From assembly GCA_024364735.1 (NCBI GenBank), contig JAGFNQ010004757.1, positions 917,437 through 981,436 of the forward strand: a stretch of DNA of 64,000 nt, read 5' to 3'. The position numbers and the translations under genes were made by a program. The first letter of the stretch is position 1; every line of letters begins with the position of its first letter. Below the pieces are notes generated by a model. That model worked only from the letters and a program-made list of their open reading frames with translations. It ran no database searches and was not told where the DNA came from. Origin of the DNA: Boesenbergia rotunda. Lineage: Eukaryota > Streptophyta > Magnoliopsida > Zingiberales > Zingiberaceae. Positions 51,242 to 62,749 of this stretch are shown here, one piece after another.

Positions 51242-52490
51242 GGGATTGGGTTGCACCTGGCTTTGGTGGCATTCTCTTGTCCTATCGAGTGGCTAACAGC
51301 CGACGGCTTGGGAAGTCGGGCAACGGGGCTGCCAGTCAGTAGGGGCAGTTGGGAAATCTTCTAGGTTCGGGTCACCATCAAGAACTCATACTCCTCTGGC
51401 GTGATGGTAACCGCCACTTTATTGGGATCATCCATCTTCTATTCCCGATCAGGCGAAGGCCCTCCTTCTAGCGCTAATTATGATTCAGTCGGCGAGCGAG
51501 GTGGGCTCCTAACTCAATGGCAGGCACTTGTTGGCGGAGGAGGATGGCATGCGATACGTGGCGCTGTTGAAGACTCCGGTGAGTGATAGGTCCCTCACCT
51601 GCAAAAGGTAGACCTTTAGTAGCCCGCCGGGAATGCTCTCGGAAAGGCCCTTCGACGGTCAAGTCAAAATCCGATAGAGGAGAAGAAAGAAGTGAAGAAA
51701 TGAGAACACTGTAGCTTTTGAAATCTTGCATACCTTCGCGAAGGAGATGGAGGGCTCTATATATAGCTAGGAGGGTCGACCAACTCTGCCCCCCCCCTTT
51801 TGTTCTATGTGAGGACAAAATCAGTGAACAGTGTTAGTCAACCAATCGACGTCGCGTTTTCTGACCCCTACAGTTGGCTTCGTAGTACGACCTAGCTTCA
51901 CTCACTACATCCGCCAGAAACCGTACTACGCCAGCGAGATTTTGTGATTCTAGGCACGAGTGGTGTCAGGTCTGAGTCGGCGTGTCACTATCTTCACCTG
52001 TTAGGTGTCAGAGAATCTGTACAAGTACTAACAGCAGAAACCTCCAGGAATATGAAGTGTCTAGCCGTAGCTCGCTCGGGATGTCTGCCGATCGACGCCA
52101 CATGGTCTCACCCTCGGGCCTTCTTGTAGGGAGTTTTTCCGCCCCGGGAGAGCAATAAGGGAATCTCAAGGTCAAGTAGCGCTAGTTGAGATCCGACGGG
52201 ATTGGGACCCGGGTTGGGGACTCCCCGAACGGCGTATCCCGACTAGGAGCCATCCGGGGTCGGGATTGCAAACACGGGCTCGGGCCTTCTTCTGACTAGC
52301 AAGGCTGCTACAACTTAGCCATCGCGGGGGAACAACCGAATTTATAAGCGGAGTCGGCCGGATCGGGCCCCCATGGGTAGGGATATTGAGGTCCAGTTTC
52401 CCCTTGTCGGGCCTCAATGTCACACCCATGGGAGCATATGGTAAGCCCAACCTGCCACCTTAGGGTGCCACACTAATCAACGCGCATCTT
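51242..52490 (-). mobile_element. LTR retrotransposon leader/LTR remnant of uncertain lineage
   Basis: On the minus strand: GC-rich LTR-like DNA (52490-51850), a TATA box CTATATATAGAGCCC (about 51756-51770), a leader, then ATG at 51435 opening MDDPNKVAVTITPEEYEFLM and a stop eight codons later, ending at the border of element B (51241). It may be the 5' end of the Gypsy whose pol fragment lies at 32813-34187, separated by element B and a deletion, or a different element. The opposite-strand frames are not credible genes. Confidence 0.5.
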
Positions 52491-53563
52491 CGTCAACTAT
52501 GACGGGATCACAAAGCATTTAAAAAATATATGTATATCGAGTCAGATACCATCGAATCGAATGAGGATGAATTTGATCCTATAAAAATTTTTCATATTAA
52601 GATAAATCAAAAATACTTATAGTGAATATTTTAAAAGTTTAATATCATATGATTATTTATTTTATTTAGAAAAAAATTATAAATATATTCGAACTGTAAA
52701 TATTTAGATGACAACATATCTCTTTCTGCTGCTACTCATATGAATCAGGGATATCATGAAAATGTTTGAAGGGATCTATGAAAATAAAAATGAAACAAAA
52801 TTTTCCAATATGATAACCAATTGTTGGAATTATCTTTTCTCTTAACGGGTAAATAATGTAACTGCATAATGATCACGTGAGGAAATACATTTCACCTGCC
52901 AAAAAAGGAAAAAAAATATATTCATGAACGATGACAGTATTTTAAGTTTTTTAACAACAAATCAATACAAAAGGCGTTAATCGTTTTTTTAATAGTTAGC
53001 GTATTTTCTTCTATACAAACTTTTTTTTAATCTAAAATGAATCTTAGTTAAATATATAATTTACTTTTAGAAAGTAAACCTTTTATTTGATTTAGAATTA
53101 ATTAAATCAAAATAACGGAACTAGAAAGCTAAAAACAAGACATAGTATAAGCAACTAGATAACTATGAAAATATACATAATTGATGCCTTAACCAAAAAT
53201 ATACATCGAATAATTTTTTTATAATTCTTTCCTTTTTGTTATTTGTTTCGGTTGTGTCCAACAAAGCTGTACGTATCTAATTTTATTGTCCAGGAAAAAG
53301 AAACCAAGCTTATACTCAATTTTTGGTTGCCGTCAGATTGCTTGGTAAATGTTGAAGAACAAATCCTAGAAAAGAAAAGGATACAATCAACATGCAAAAC
53401 CAAATAAATAATGATCTGGGCATTCACCACTCAGCCAAAACACAGCAAGAGATGCAACTCGACACGTTTTTGAGACATTGATAATTTAAATTTTAACATC
53501 CAAAATTCTTTAAGCAACAACCAAATATAGAAAGGAAGAAGATAGCACATCTGTTCAGAACTG
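52491..53563. other. AT-rich region downstream of eIF2-alpha
   Basis: No gene. 52735-52835 and 53138-53190 are near-copies of sequence inside eIF2-alpha intron 4 (54280-54480). The 3' UTR of eIF2-alpha should lie at about 53200-53563. Confidence 0.6.
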
Positions 53564-56500
53564 CTAATCTATGTTAACACCCGACTCCACATCCAATTCA
53601 CCCATTCCAGTGTCTTCCTCATCTTCACTGCCTTCGTCACCGTCAACCTCATTGTTAGCAGATTGTAGTTTTGCCATGTGCTCGGCGAGTAACTTATCAT
53701 CTCGTTCGCTCACCTAGAAAACAATCCAACGTTTATGTTAACATCAAAATAATAACCTTATCCTAACAACTACATCTCAACTATCATCAAATTGGAACAA
53801 TGACTACTTGAACATAAAAACATGTTATCATCCACTGAAGAATTTACGTCTAAATTATGAAGATCCCATAAGCCTCACTAAAAATAACACTTCCATATTC
53901 AACAGGAAAAAAAAACCAAATTGTTGATATGCAGAATGCACAAAACTGACTGAGCCCCAAATGTAGAATTCGGCAATAATAATAACAACAACAACAACAA
54001 AAAGACCACATATAAATGAATAAGCTAAGTAACTTAACACACACTCCTTAGATGATAACTTAATGGGAAATATAACTTACAGCTCTCGGTGCCTCCTTCA
54101 GAGTTAGTTTTCCTTTGTGCAGTTCAATTTCCTCGGTGCAAGCCTTAATCGCAATATTGAGAATTGAAATGCCTTGTTCCTGTAAAGAGTGTGCATTGCC
54201 CGATAAGGAAAAAAACTGAGTTACAAAACCATGTATACCTGCAGCATGATCTACATTACACAGTTAAAGACACAATGAGACATGGTATAAGCAACTACAC
54301 AACTATGCAAGTGCACATCATATAATGACTTCCAAGTTCCATAGTTCAAAGCATTTACAAGACTCATATGAAAGACACCAAGAACCATGGATATCATGAA
54401 AATGTTTTAAAGGGATATATGTGAATAAAGATGAAACAAAATTTTCCAATATGATAACCAATTTTTGGAATTAAGATGTGGTAATATAAATTGGCACACT
54501 TCTTTACATTCCAAGATCATCCAAAGTAGCGCACCATTAGTAACAAACAAATGGAAGATCACTTAAATACAACAACAACAACCAAGCCTTATCTTACTAG
54601 GTGGGGTCGGCTAATGGATCCATCTACACCATTGGACTTTATCCCCTACTGTATCATCATCTATACTTACATAAATTTTATCTTATTTTATTGTTGCTAA
54701 CCAAATCTTTTTTTGATCTTTCTCTTTTGATGTGTGTATTTGTCACATTTTTCACATGTCCTAACTGAAGCATTTATTGACTGTCCAAATATATGTTTGT
54801 ACTATTTTAAACGTATCTCTCGGAGTTTTTCCTCAATATATGCAACTCCGACTTTCTCTCTAATGCTCTCATTCTTATTATATCCATCCTCGTATATCCA
54901 CACATTCACCTTAACATCCTCATCTCTGCAATTCTCATCTTCTGTTCATGTGCTCGAGTCATAGCCCAACATTCAGTGTCAAATAACATAGCAAATTTAA
55001 TCGCCATTTTGTAGAACTTCCCTTTAAGTTTTAGAAGAATTTTACGATCACATAAAACACCTACCGTTTAGTATGGAAGACCAGTTTAATGCTGAGCATA
55101 AATGGAAGAAATAACTACAGAGTTACAAAGGCATGAAACAAGTCTTCCTTTGTAACAAATACACTATAAATTTATGGATCTAAGCATAGAAAATAAACTT
55201 ATTGTAGGACTACGGGCCTATGGCCCAATATGATAGACATCATCATGATTGCCATATTGATAGTTACTATTCTTTCAAAGTCATCAACAGTCTAAAGACC
55301 AAATGTAAAAGTTGGAGACTTGCATTGTATATTTTGCTCCTTAAGGATTGAATGATCAAATTAAAAAGATGTTTAGGATAATCAAAATGAAAGTATATCT
55401 ATGACTGAACAAATTATAATCAGAGGAGATTTAAATGGACATAGAGTCACTAGAGAATACATAGGTCAATCTATAAGGTTGTCAATGATAAGGTCTGGAG
55501 ATAGAATTGTTGTATATTTAGGAAAATGAGATACTAAACATTGTAAAGTTTGCTCCTTAACTAGGATTGAATGATCAAATCAAAAAAAGAATCTTGGGAT
55601 AACTCAGATGAAAGTAATCTATGAACAAACAATTAGAGAAGATTAAAATGAACATAGTCTCTAGAGAATACATAGGTGAATCTGGGGCTCTTGGAATTGG
55701 TGAAAGAAAAGAAGAGGACAATACATACAACTTTCCTTTTTCACATCTTATGATTGTTGATACTCATTTTATAGATTTTTTTTCTTTACTAGAAAAGTAG
55801 ATTAAAGAGTGCAAATATTGTAAGATAATAATTGATTGGTAAATGCTTAACTAACTAATATCACCAAGTAATATTTCAAGGGCATAAATATAGAACTTTT
55901 CAAAGATAGAATGATGAGAAAAGTTTGAAATGAAGAGTCTGATAATCTTGATGTTACTTGGATTAATTGACAAACAAATTCAAGAATTTAGCTAGATTTC
56001 TAGAAGAGTATAAATGTGGAAATTAAGATATTTTGAACAAGAATTAATCATAACCCCGCGCACGCAAGGAATATAGAGAAAATAAGAAAGATATGCATGT
56101 GATTTTTATTGATGTCAAAAAAAATTTATGGTAAAATCCATAATAATTCATTTGGATGGGTTTTAAAAAATAAAATAATATCTAATAATTATTGATGCTA
56201 TAAAAGACATGTATGAAAATATTCAATCAATATTAGAGTGTCCATAAGTGTGACAAATAGTCTTCTATATCTGTAAATTCACATAAGGGCATCTCCAAGT
56301 TCATATTTTTTCACATTAATGCTAGATGAATTAACTATTCATGTTAAATCCTTGGTCAAGTTGCCATACATATAGCTTTAAAACTCATGTTTCAGAAGAG
56401 GTCAAAGCATATAAAGATTGATTGTCACTTCATCAGAGAGAAAGTACAATCTAATTAAACCGTCACTTCCTTTGTTGAACCATCTTAAGGAAGAGTGTTG

Positions 56501-59401
56501 TGAACCCTTATATAAAACAGGGGTGCAACCCTTCTACAAATATGTAAACTACGGGAGTGTGATTATAATATTTCATGCTTAATTAATAACATCTAGATAC
56601 GAGTATGGGGTTACCTAGGGTTGTGTTTTGAATAGTACCCCCTCACATATCTTGTATCACAAGATATAAATAACATTGTCACTTCATTATAGCTCACACC
56701 TTGTCCATTTAAAGGGGCTCCCCAATATAAATGATGCCTACGAGTATGAGAATGGATCTTGCACTAAATAAATTTTTGAGATTCAATGAAGTGCCAAAAT
56801 ATACTTCTCAAAAAACATAATTGGCAACTTCATATTTAACTTCCAATCTACTCAATAAGGCATAGTTAATAAATCAATAAAGTAGTGGCAACTACTTTAT
56901 TGGTTTAAATAAAGTAACTTAATCCAAAATGAAATAAATTCCTCTATAGGTAAAGAATAGGTTATTTTATTTTACTTTATTGCTTCAACTAAGCTTACAG
57001 TTGGATTAGTTGAATCAATCAGAGTCAGTAGTAATGGATTGAGAGAACAAAGAAAATTTTTGATAAATGTAACAAAAATAATTAAATTAATTTAGATGTT
57101 ATTAGTGACAAGTGTAGACCTCAATGGAGGAATTAAATCCATTTGTTGAACCTCGAATTTAAGCACACAGTTTAATGATGATGAAGTTTTGATTAAAGTA
57201 CTACAATTTGCTCGTCTCAATTGACTTGGTTGTATCATAAATGTCTATACATGAGGCTTTAACGTATTGTTTGCGATGAAACTAAGGCATGTGACTCCTA
57301 CTATACCATGAATGAGGCTATTTCATCATGTTGTGCCAACAAATTATAGAACAAACCAGAAACATCATCCATAAAGTCAAGGTCAATCCTTTTAAAACTT
57401 CTCTAATGATGGTGAAATTTGCATGTAAAACACTTAAATTTTGCTCCGGTTAATTTAAAGTAAGTCAAACAGAAAAAAAAACATTGAGTCATAAAAAAAT
57501 ATGATAATGAATGGAAAGTATGACTAGCAAACTTAATTTTAAAATTACAATGTTAAGGTGAGTGTCATGAACAAATACAATAACAAATAGAAAGTATGAC
57601 TAACAAAATTAATTTCAAATCACAATGTTAAGATATATAAATATAATGCAACATTTATATAATAAGTAACTTAGCAGACCCTACCTAGTGGGATAAGACT
57701 TGGTTGTTGTATTTATATAATAATTAACTAAGAAAAGTTTAGAAAAAAACAGAAAATTCAAGATAATCTAGATATTAACACCAGCAGTTTTTTACGTAAA
57801 CACTATATGGAATATGCAATAGATTTTAGGAAAGTGAGTAGCAATTTCACTCAACCTTTATCCAACACTCTCCAATATATTAGGGACCAATGGAGGAAAG
57901 CAAATCAGAAGGAAGCTGATTTGACAGAAAATTAATTCTTTTATTTAAATTGATGATCAGTCATTTCACTTTCTCCACTTATCCAACCAATTATTTATCT
58001 ATATTTAACAATGAGCCATCTCATTTTCACCACATGTCTCCCGAGTATTATGTTTCATCTCACAAAGCAAAAATAGTTATGTTTCATTGTATATCCTACT
58101 AGCACCACTATAATGATACATTAAGCATCATACAACTGAAGTTTTTTTTTTTTACTATGAAGTACTATCTCATAGTACAGATGACATTCTGTTAGTTTGA
58201 GAAGGCATTGATGTTAAGACATATGTAAAGAAACTTATTTTCTAAAACTTATGCAGAGGCACTAGTCGTGACAGATTAATCAGTGAGCTTTACAGTTACC
58301 TTGTCGAGGGTCTGTGTAGTAAGAACATAGAGTGGAGGAGCAACTAGTTTGATTTTGACAGGACAATCCTCATTCCCTGAAGCTTCAGCTTTCCTCATAG
58401 CTTCCTGCAAAGAATGGATCAAATATGATTCATGATAATAAACCTGATAATGTCAAGTGAAGCTCTTTTATCAACATTTCAGAATTCAAATACATATTTC
58501 AGAAGGGGAAAAATAACATCAAGAACATTTAAGCATCAGTGCCTTGATGTGAAGAACACCATCAAACTGGAAACACTTCATTTCTATATCAGCTCGTATC
58601 TTCAGTGGTTGTGGTGTCATCCGTCTCCTAATGTTCTTGACCAATGTGTCTTTTACCTCGGGTGTCACAGCAGGAACCACCTTTGTCACCTGCAGCTATC
58701 ATAGACTATGAAACTCCATTTTGCAACAAACCAGAAACAATTCAATAACTCACAAATAGTAAAATTACCTCCTGTCCATCAGGCCCAATTTCCTTCACTT
58801 CACGAGTAAGCGAATCCAGAATTGAATCAGGATCCGTTACAATTATCTTAAATGCCTGAGGATTTCATTGCAAAACATTTTTTGTTCAGCATTAGTGCAG
58901 GAAAATGATAGGACAGCCACAAAAACCAACACAGAACGGAGATCCAGAGCGGTAAGCTCTCCTGAGTGATACCTCGAAGGCATGGCCGTACTTGCGGTAG
59001 AGGGGCCAGCCGATGTGTACATAGAGCTCCTCCAGGTCGAGGTCGAGGGTCTCTGCGACGTGTCGCATGATAGAGTGGACAAGCTTGCTCTTGTTGTAGC
59101 GCTCCTCGCAGGTCTGGATGTCCTCCTCCGAGACCCGACGCTTGGACAGATCGATGTAGCCTTTGTCACGGTCGACACGAAGGACCATAACGGGCTCCTG
59201 ACGACCGACCTTGATGAGGGAGGACACGGAACGGATGCGGCGGCGGGAGAGCTCGGAGAAGAGGATCATACCCTCGATGTTGTTGTACTCCAGGAGTGAG
59301 ACGTATGCACCCATGTCGGCGATGTTCTTCACCTGAATCATCACCGCCATGTCCACCTCCGGGTATCTGGCCTCGTACATCCTGCACTCCAGGTTCGGCA
59401 T
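53564..59401 (-). CDS. eIF2alpha: Translation initiation factor 2, alpha subunit
   Basis: eIF2-alpha binds with beta and gamma subunits to deliver initiator Met-tRNA to the 40S ribosome. Six exons: 58973-59401, 58769-58855, 58543-58689, 58300-58404, 54081-54179 and 53564-53713. Together 1017 nt, 338 residues, the usual plant length, with all phases consistent. Exon 1 encodes the S1 RNA-binding fold (PEVDMAVMIQVKNIADMGAY...) and the conserved ILFSELSRRRIRSVSSL; Ser52 (Ser51 in the usual numbering) is the target of GCN2 kinase. Later exons hold the helical and alpha/beta domains (KIKLVAPPLYVLTT). The acidic C-terminus (DGDEGSEDEEDTGMGE) has the casein kinase 2-type sites seen in plants. Intron 3 starts with GC rather than GT. 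Intron 4 is 4.1 kb and filled with LINE remnants. Looks functional. Confidence 0.97.
54566..55075 (-). mobile_element. RTE-type LINE 3' fragment in eIF2-alpha intron 4
   Basis: The minus strand reads LKLKGKFYKMAIKFAMLFDT and TECWAMTRAHEQKMRIAEMR, the C-terminal RT region of plant RTE LINEs, with stops. It ends CCGACCCCACCTAGTAAGAT...GGCTTGG followed by a short (TTG)n tail. A 5'-truncated, decayed copy, transcribed in the same direction as the host gene. Confidence 0.85.
55380..57716 (+). mobile_element. Second RTE-type LINE, decayed, opposite orientation
   Basis: Plus strand: endonuclease trace EQIIIRGDLNGHRVTREYIG at about 55405-55465; RT traces MHVIFIDVKK (about 56092-56120) and IDAIKDMYENIQSILE (about 56190-56240) followed by an LQVHIFSH-like stretch; and the 3' end CCTACCTAGTGGGATAAGAC plus TTGGTTGTTG at 57679-57708. 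Between about 56350 and 57670 the sequence is no longer recognisable or has been replaced. A ~140-bp part of the endonuclease region is duplicated. Confidence 0.72.
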
Positions 59402-60061
59402 CTTCGGCGATTGAAGGATTGGGAATTAGGGTTTTGCAGAACCTTCGATAACGGATTTGTCGCGCTCGTGAAAGAGAGGTCGAGGGAAGCGGATTGCGAG
59501 GCTGCGGCCGGAAGGGAGATGAATAATTAGGTTTCCGCGTGTCTAAATTTTCATTTCAAACCCTATAATTTATCTTTTTCCAAAATCTCTTCCAGGTTCT
59601 TTTTTTACTTTTTTAGTTTTTTTACTTGATGCGTTATTATCTACTAAATGAATTAACAATATTACTAATAACCGTCTGGAAATTTTATAAAATATTTTAA
59701 TAATTTTAAAACTCAAAGCATTTTTTGTGTGAACTTTAGAGTGCAAAATTATTATTTTTTTGGCATGATGTTTGTATAAATAATTAACAATTTTTTTAAA
59801 AAGCATATTGCAATTATTCTCTGGAAGTGAAACGTGTGACTGGACCTGAACATCTTCAATCTTCATCCGTTTCTTTTCCCAAACAAATATGTTACCCCTA
59901 ATGACGTACACCAAACAAATATGTTATATCAACCGGGATCTATTTGAAGAAATATTTAACTTAAAAAATGCATTCCAAATTTATTTTTCCCATTAGGTGT
60001 ATATGTTGGGAATTGAATCCAACGTAAATTGAAAATATATAATATATACACTTTCTGTTCC
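59402..60061. other. eIF2-alpha 5' UTR and upstream region
   Basis: The first ~130 bp (59402-59530) is the GC-richer 5' UTR/promoter-proximal part on the minus strand, including AAAACCCTAATTCCC (about 59424-59438), a telobox-like AAACCCTAA common upstream of plant translation-machinery genes. The rest to 60061 is AT-rich with no ORF I would support. Confidence 0.6.
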
Positions 60062-60215
60062 AGAATACGAAGTGCAAGCAGATGGCTTGCTGATGATGAT
60101 GGTGGACTAGCCTTTGATTTTGGCGTTGCTATAGAAAACTCAGTGATCCTATTGCGAAGTGAAGTGGACTTCAAGAACGAAGCTTCTCCTGAGTATTATG
60201 AGTTGGATGTCGCCC
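60062..60215 (+). pseudogene. Orphan exon-like fragment
   Basis: Follows a polypyrimidine tract and AG (CACTTTCTGTTCCAG, 60047-60061). The open frame reads ASRWLADDDGGLAFDFGVAI and ENSVILLRSEVDFKNEASPE, then YYELDVAR, with natural-looking composition. It runs into a Gypsy remnant at about 60216 with no donor. I do not recognise the protein. A captured or truncated host exon is possible. The minus strand is also open (59956-60174), so the coding strand is uncertain. Confidence 0.4.
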
Positions 60216-61340
60216 GATCTACGAGAGAATGACCGTTAGCAAATCCGTCGGAAAATCCCCGTCAAGACCTCCGACGGTCAAGTCAGCCCTCGGTGGAAGA
60301 GAAGGAAACAATCGAACAGTGGAAGAAACACTATTCGTACCTGTGCAACAAGAGTGGAGAGGCTTATATAGCCGAGGGAGCCGACAGCTTCTGCTCGACC
60401 TATCACTTCCTGTCGTAAGCGAGAGCATGGCAGGGTGTAGCCAGTAGTGGCAAGATTAGGTGTTGCATGCTCAAAAAGGCAAGGGAACTGTCGGCTCGCC
60501 GACGTGCGTCGTCAGGAGCCGCTCGGCCTGACGCGAACGCAGTGTTGTGGTACGAGATGCGAGGGCATGGCAGGAGGATCATGGTGTCAACGAGATACCC
60601 GCAATTTGGGCTTGAAGCGTGTCAGAAAGACAAATGACCATCCCTGAGGATCAGGGTGTCAGATCTACGCCGACCTCGTACCCTTTCTGCAAATGTTGTG
60701 TCAGAGAATGAGCGTTCCTAAGGGTCCCGACAATCTTCTTCTGGGAGCGACAATCGGCGGCGCTGAGTGGATTCCTGCCCTCGGTCATTATGGCCGAGTC
60801 GGGGGACACTCAGAATCAACCCACCCGGCCTAGCCCAGGGTCGGGCGGTCGACCCTTATGGCCGAGTTAGGGGACGCTCAGAACCGACCCACCCGACCTA
60901 GCCCCAGGTCGGGTGGCTGGCCCTTATGGCCGAGTCAGGGGACGCTCGGAATCGACCCGCCCGACCTAACCCAGGGTCGGGCGATTGGGGGTTCGAGGAT
61001 TCCCCGGTTCGGGAACTCCTCGTGTCGGACCTTCTTGGCTCGTCCCTTGGTTAGTGTGCACTTGGTCAGGTCGCTCTCGATGTCCGAGTAGGTGGGTCGG
61101 GCGGGTTTATGGACTGTACCTGAGTTCGGTTACATAGACTCCCCCGGTGATGTCGCGTCCCACTATCCGAGACATAGCGTCAAGTCAGAAAATTTGGAAT
61201 AGGACTTAAAGTCAATCGAAAAAGAGCAGAGAAAGAGAGAGAGAGAGTTATTGTATTTTTTCGATTGACCTTAAATCCATTCTGGATTTTTGACTTGAAC
61301 ATTGAAGTGACAATCGTCAGGACCATCCCGGTATGATTCT
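60216..61340 (+). mobile_element. Gypsy (Tat-like) LTR region remnant
   Basis: GC-rich, no ORF. It includes a TATA motif GGCTTATATAGCC (60361-60373) usable on either strand, three ~72-bp repeats of CTTATGGCCGAGTCAGGGGA...CCGACCTAGCCC (60785-60985) with CCCGACC/GGTCGGG dyads, and an end (TTTTTGACTTGAACATTGAAG, split about 61289-61309) like the Tat LTR ends at 1277 and 20838. Layout resembles the antisense-promoter plus 3' LTR part of the Tat element at 19985-21001. Borders approximate. Confidence 0.55.
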
Positions 61341-61862
61341 AACACTCTGTTTTTCAAGTTTTCCATCTTTTCAAGCAATAACGTTGTTCATGGGTAACAT
61401 CTATATGAATAATGATGTCATAGAAGAAAAATCTATTAAGATTTTTCCTAACAAAATTTTATTAAGGCTTTTCTAATAAATTTCTGTCAAGATTTTTCTA
61501 ATAGAATTTTGTTAAGATTTTTCCTAACAAAATTCTGTTATGATTTTACCGGGTTTGAATTTAGGTATTACTTATAGAGATTATTATAAGCCTATTACAT
61601 AATCATCATCATTAGTATCAATAGAATAAGGTATATTCTCTTATGTATTGAGAATTCTAATAAAGCTTCGACCTTTTTTGAGTAGACATGCTGGCGAACC
61701 ATGGTAACTCTTCTTCTCTTTCTTCTCTCTCCTCTTCTACTTCTTCCTTGTATTTCCTCTCTCTCTTGTGCGTCTTTGCCTCGTTGCTCGGCACGATCTC
61801 TTTCTCTCTTCTTCTTCTTCCGCGCGTTAGAGGTTGAGAGACATTACCCCCGTTTTGTGCAA
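61341..61862 (+). mobile_element. 5' LTR of the Tnt1-like element
   Basis: About 520 bp, start uncertain. It holds four imperfect ~33-bp repeats built on AAGATTTTTCCTAACAAAAT (61438-61550), then a pyrimidine-rich leader (61710-61820) and a degraded 3' end GTGCAATAA. Tandem U3 repeats of this kind act as enhancers in Tnt1 and Tto1; here that is an analogy only. Confidence 0.65.
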
Positions 61863-61919
61863 TAATTTGTATCAGATTAAGGTTTGGTGGATTTTTTCAA
61901 CATGTTGGGGACATCTTTT

Positions 61920-62660
61920 GTTAAGTTTGAATGGTGAATTTTGGCAAAATCAGAAACTTCAGATTATGACAGAAGAGAGTCAAGGACTTGTTGGTACAAC
62001 AAGGCATATCAAAGACATTAGGAGAAAGGAAATCGGAAAGCATGTATGGAGAGATCAGATTAGGAAGAATTTTAGGCAAAGGCAGTGGCAACAATCAGAC
62101 TTTATCTTATGGATGATGCAATGTATCATGTCATGTACGAGGAGTCACTGATGGCAATTTAGCAAAAGCTAGAAACTGGTATATGTCAAAGTCATTGACA
62201 AATAAGCTATATCTTAAACAGAAATTATTCGGGCTGAAGATGATAAAAGGAACCGATCTGAGCTAGTACATCAATGTATTCAACTAGATTGTGAGCGATC
62301 TAAAGTGGGTTGATGTGAAGATCGAGACTGAAGATAAGACGCTGATGTTGCTGAATTCTCTATCTTCATCTCCTACATATGAGAATTTAGTTACTACTTT
62401 GATGTGGGGAAAGGAAAATCTTAAATTGGAGAAGGTCACAGGTGCTTTATTGGGCTTTTATTAGAGGAAGAAATTAAGTGACGAAGTTTATCAAGGAGAT
62501 AGACTTGTGGTGAATAGTAACCAAGAGCGTGATAGGAGCAAAACTCGGAATAGATCAAGCGGCGACAATGAGACTCATTCTAAGTTGAGAAGAAAAAAGG
62601 TAATCATGTGCTACAAGTATGAAGGCACAAATCATATAAAGAGAGATTGTCCATAGATAA
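61920..62660 (+). pseudogene. Gag of the Tnt1-like element
   Basis: The frame at about 62150-62660 shows NWYMSKSLTNKLYLKQKLFG, KIETEDKTLMLLNSLSSSPT and a knuckle CYKYEGTNHIKRDC in which the second Cys is Tyr. In-frame stops occur at about 62260 and 62463, and frameshifts earlier. Confidence 0.82.
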
Positions 62661-62749
62661 AAAAAAATATAATGCAGAGAATAAAGATAGTTCGACAAAG
62701 TCTCCAAACATAGTTGAAGAAAAAATTTAGAGAGCGGTGATGGAAATAT

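Noticed and set aside
54566..54610. SINE with CAACAACAAC end
   Set aside because: The sequence beyond it encodes RTE reverse-transcriptase residues, so it is a LINE 3' end rather than a SINE.
58892..58972. Extension of eIF2-alpha exon 1 beyond residue 143
   Set aside because: The open frame runs into the intron; GAG/GTATCA is a good donor and exon 2 restores the conserved protein.
58982..59299. 105-codon plus-strand ORF opposite eIF2-alpha exon 1
   Set aside because: Antisense shadow of a strongly conserved exon.
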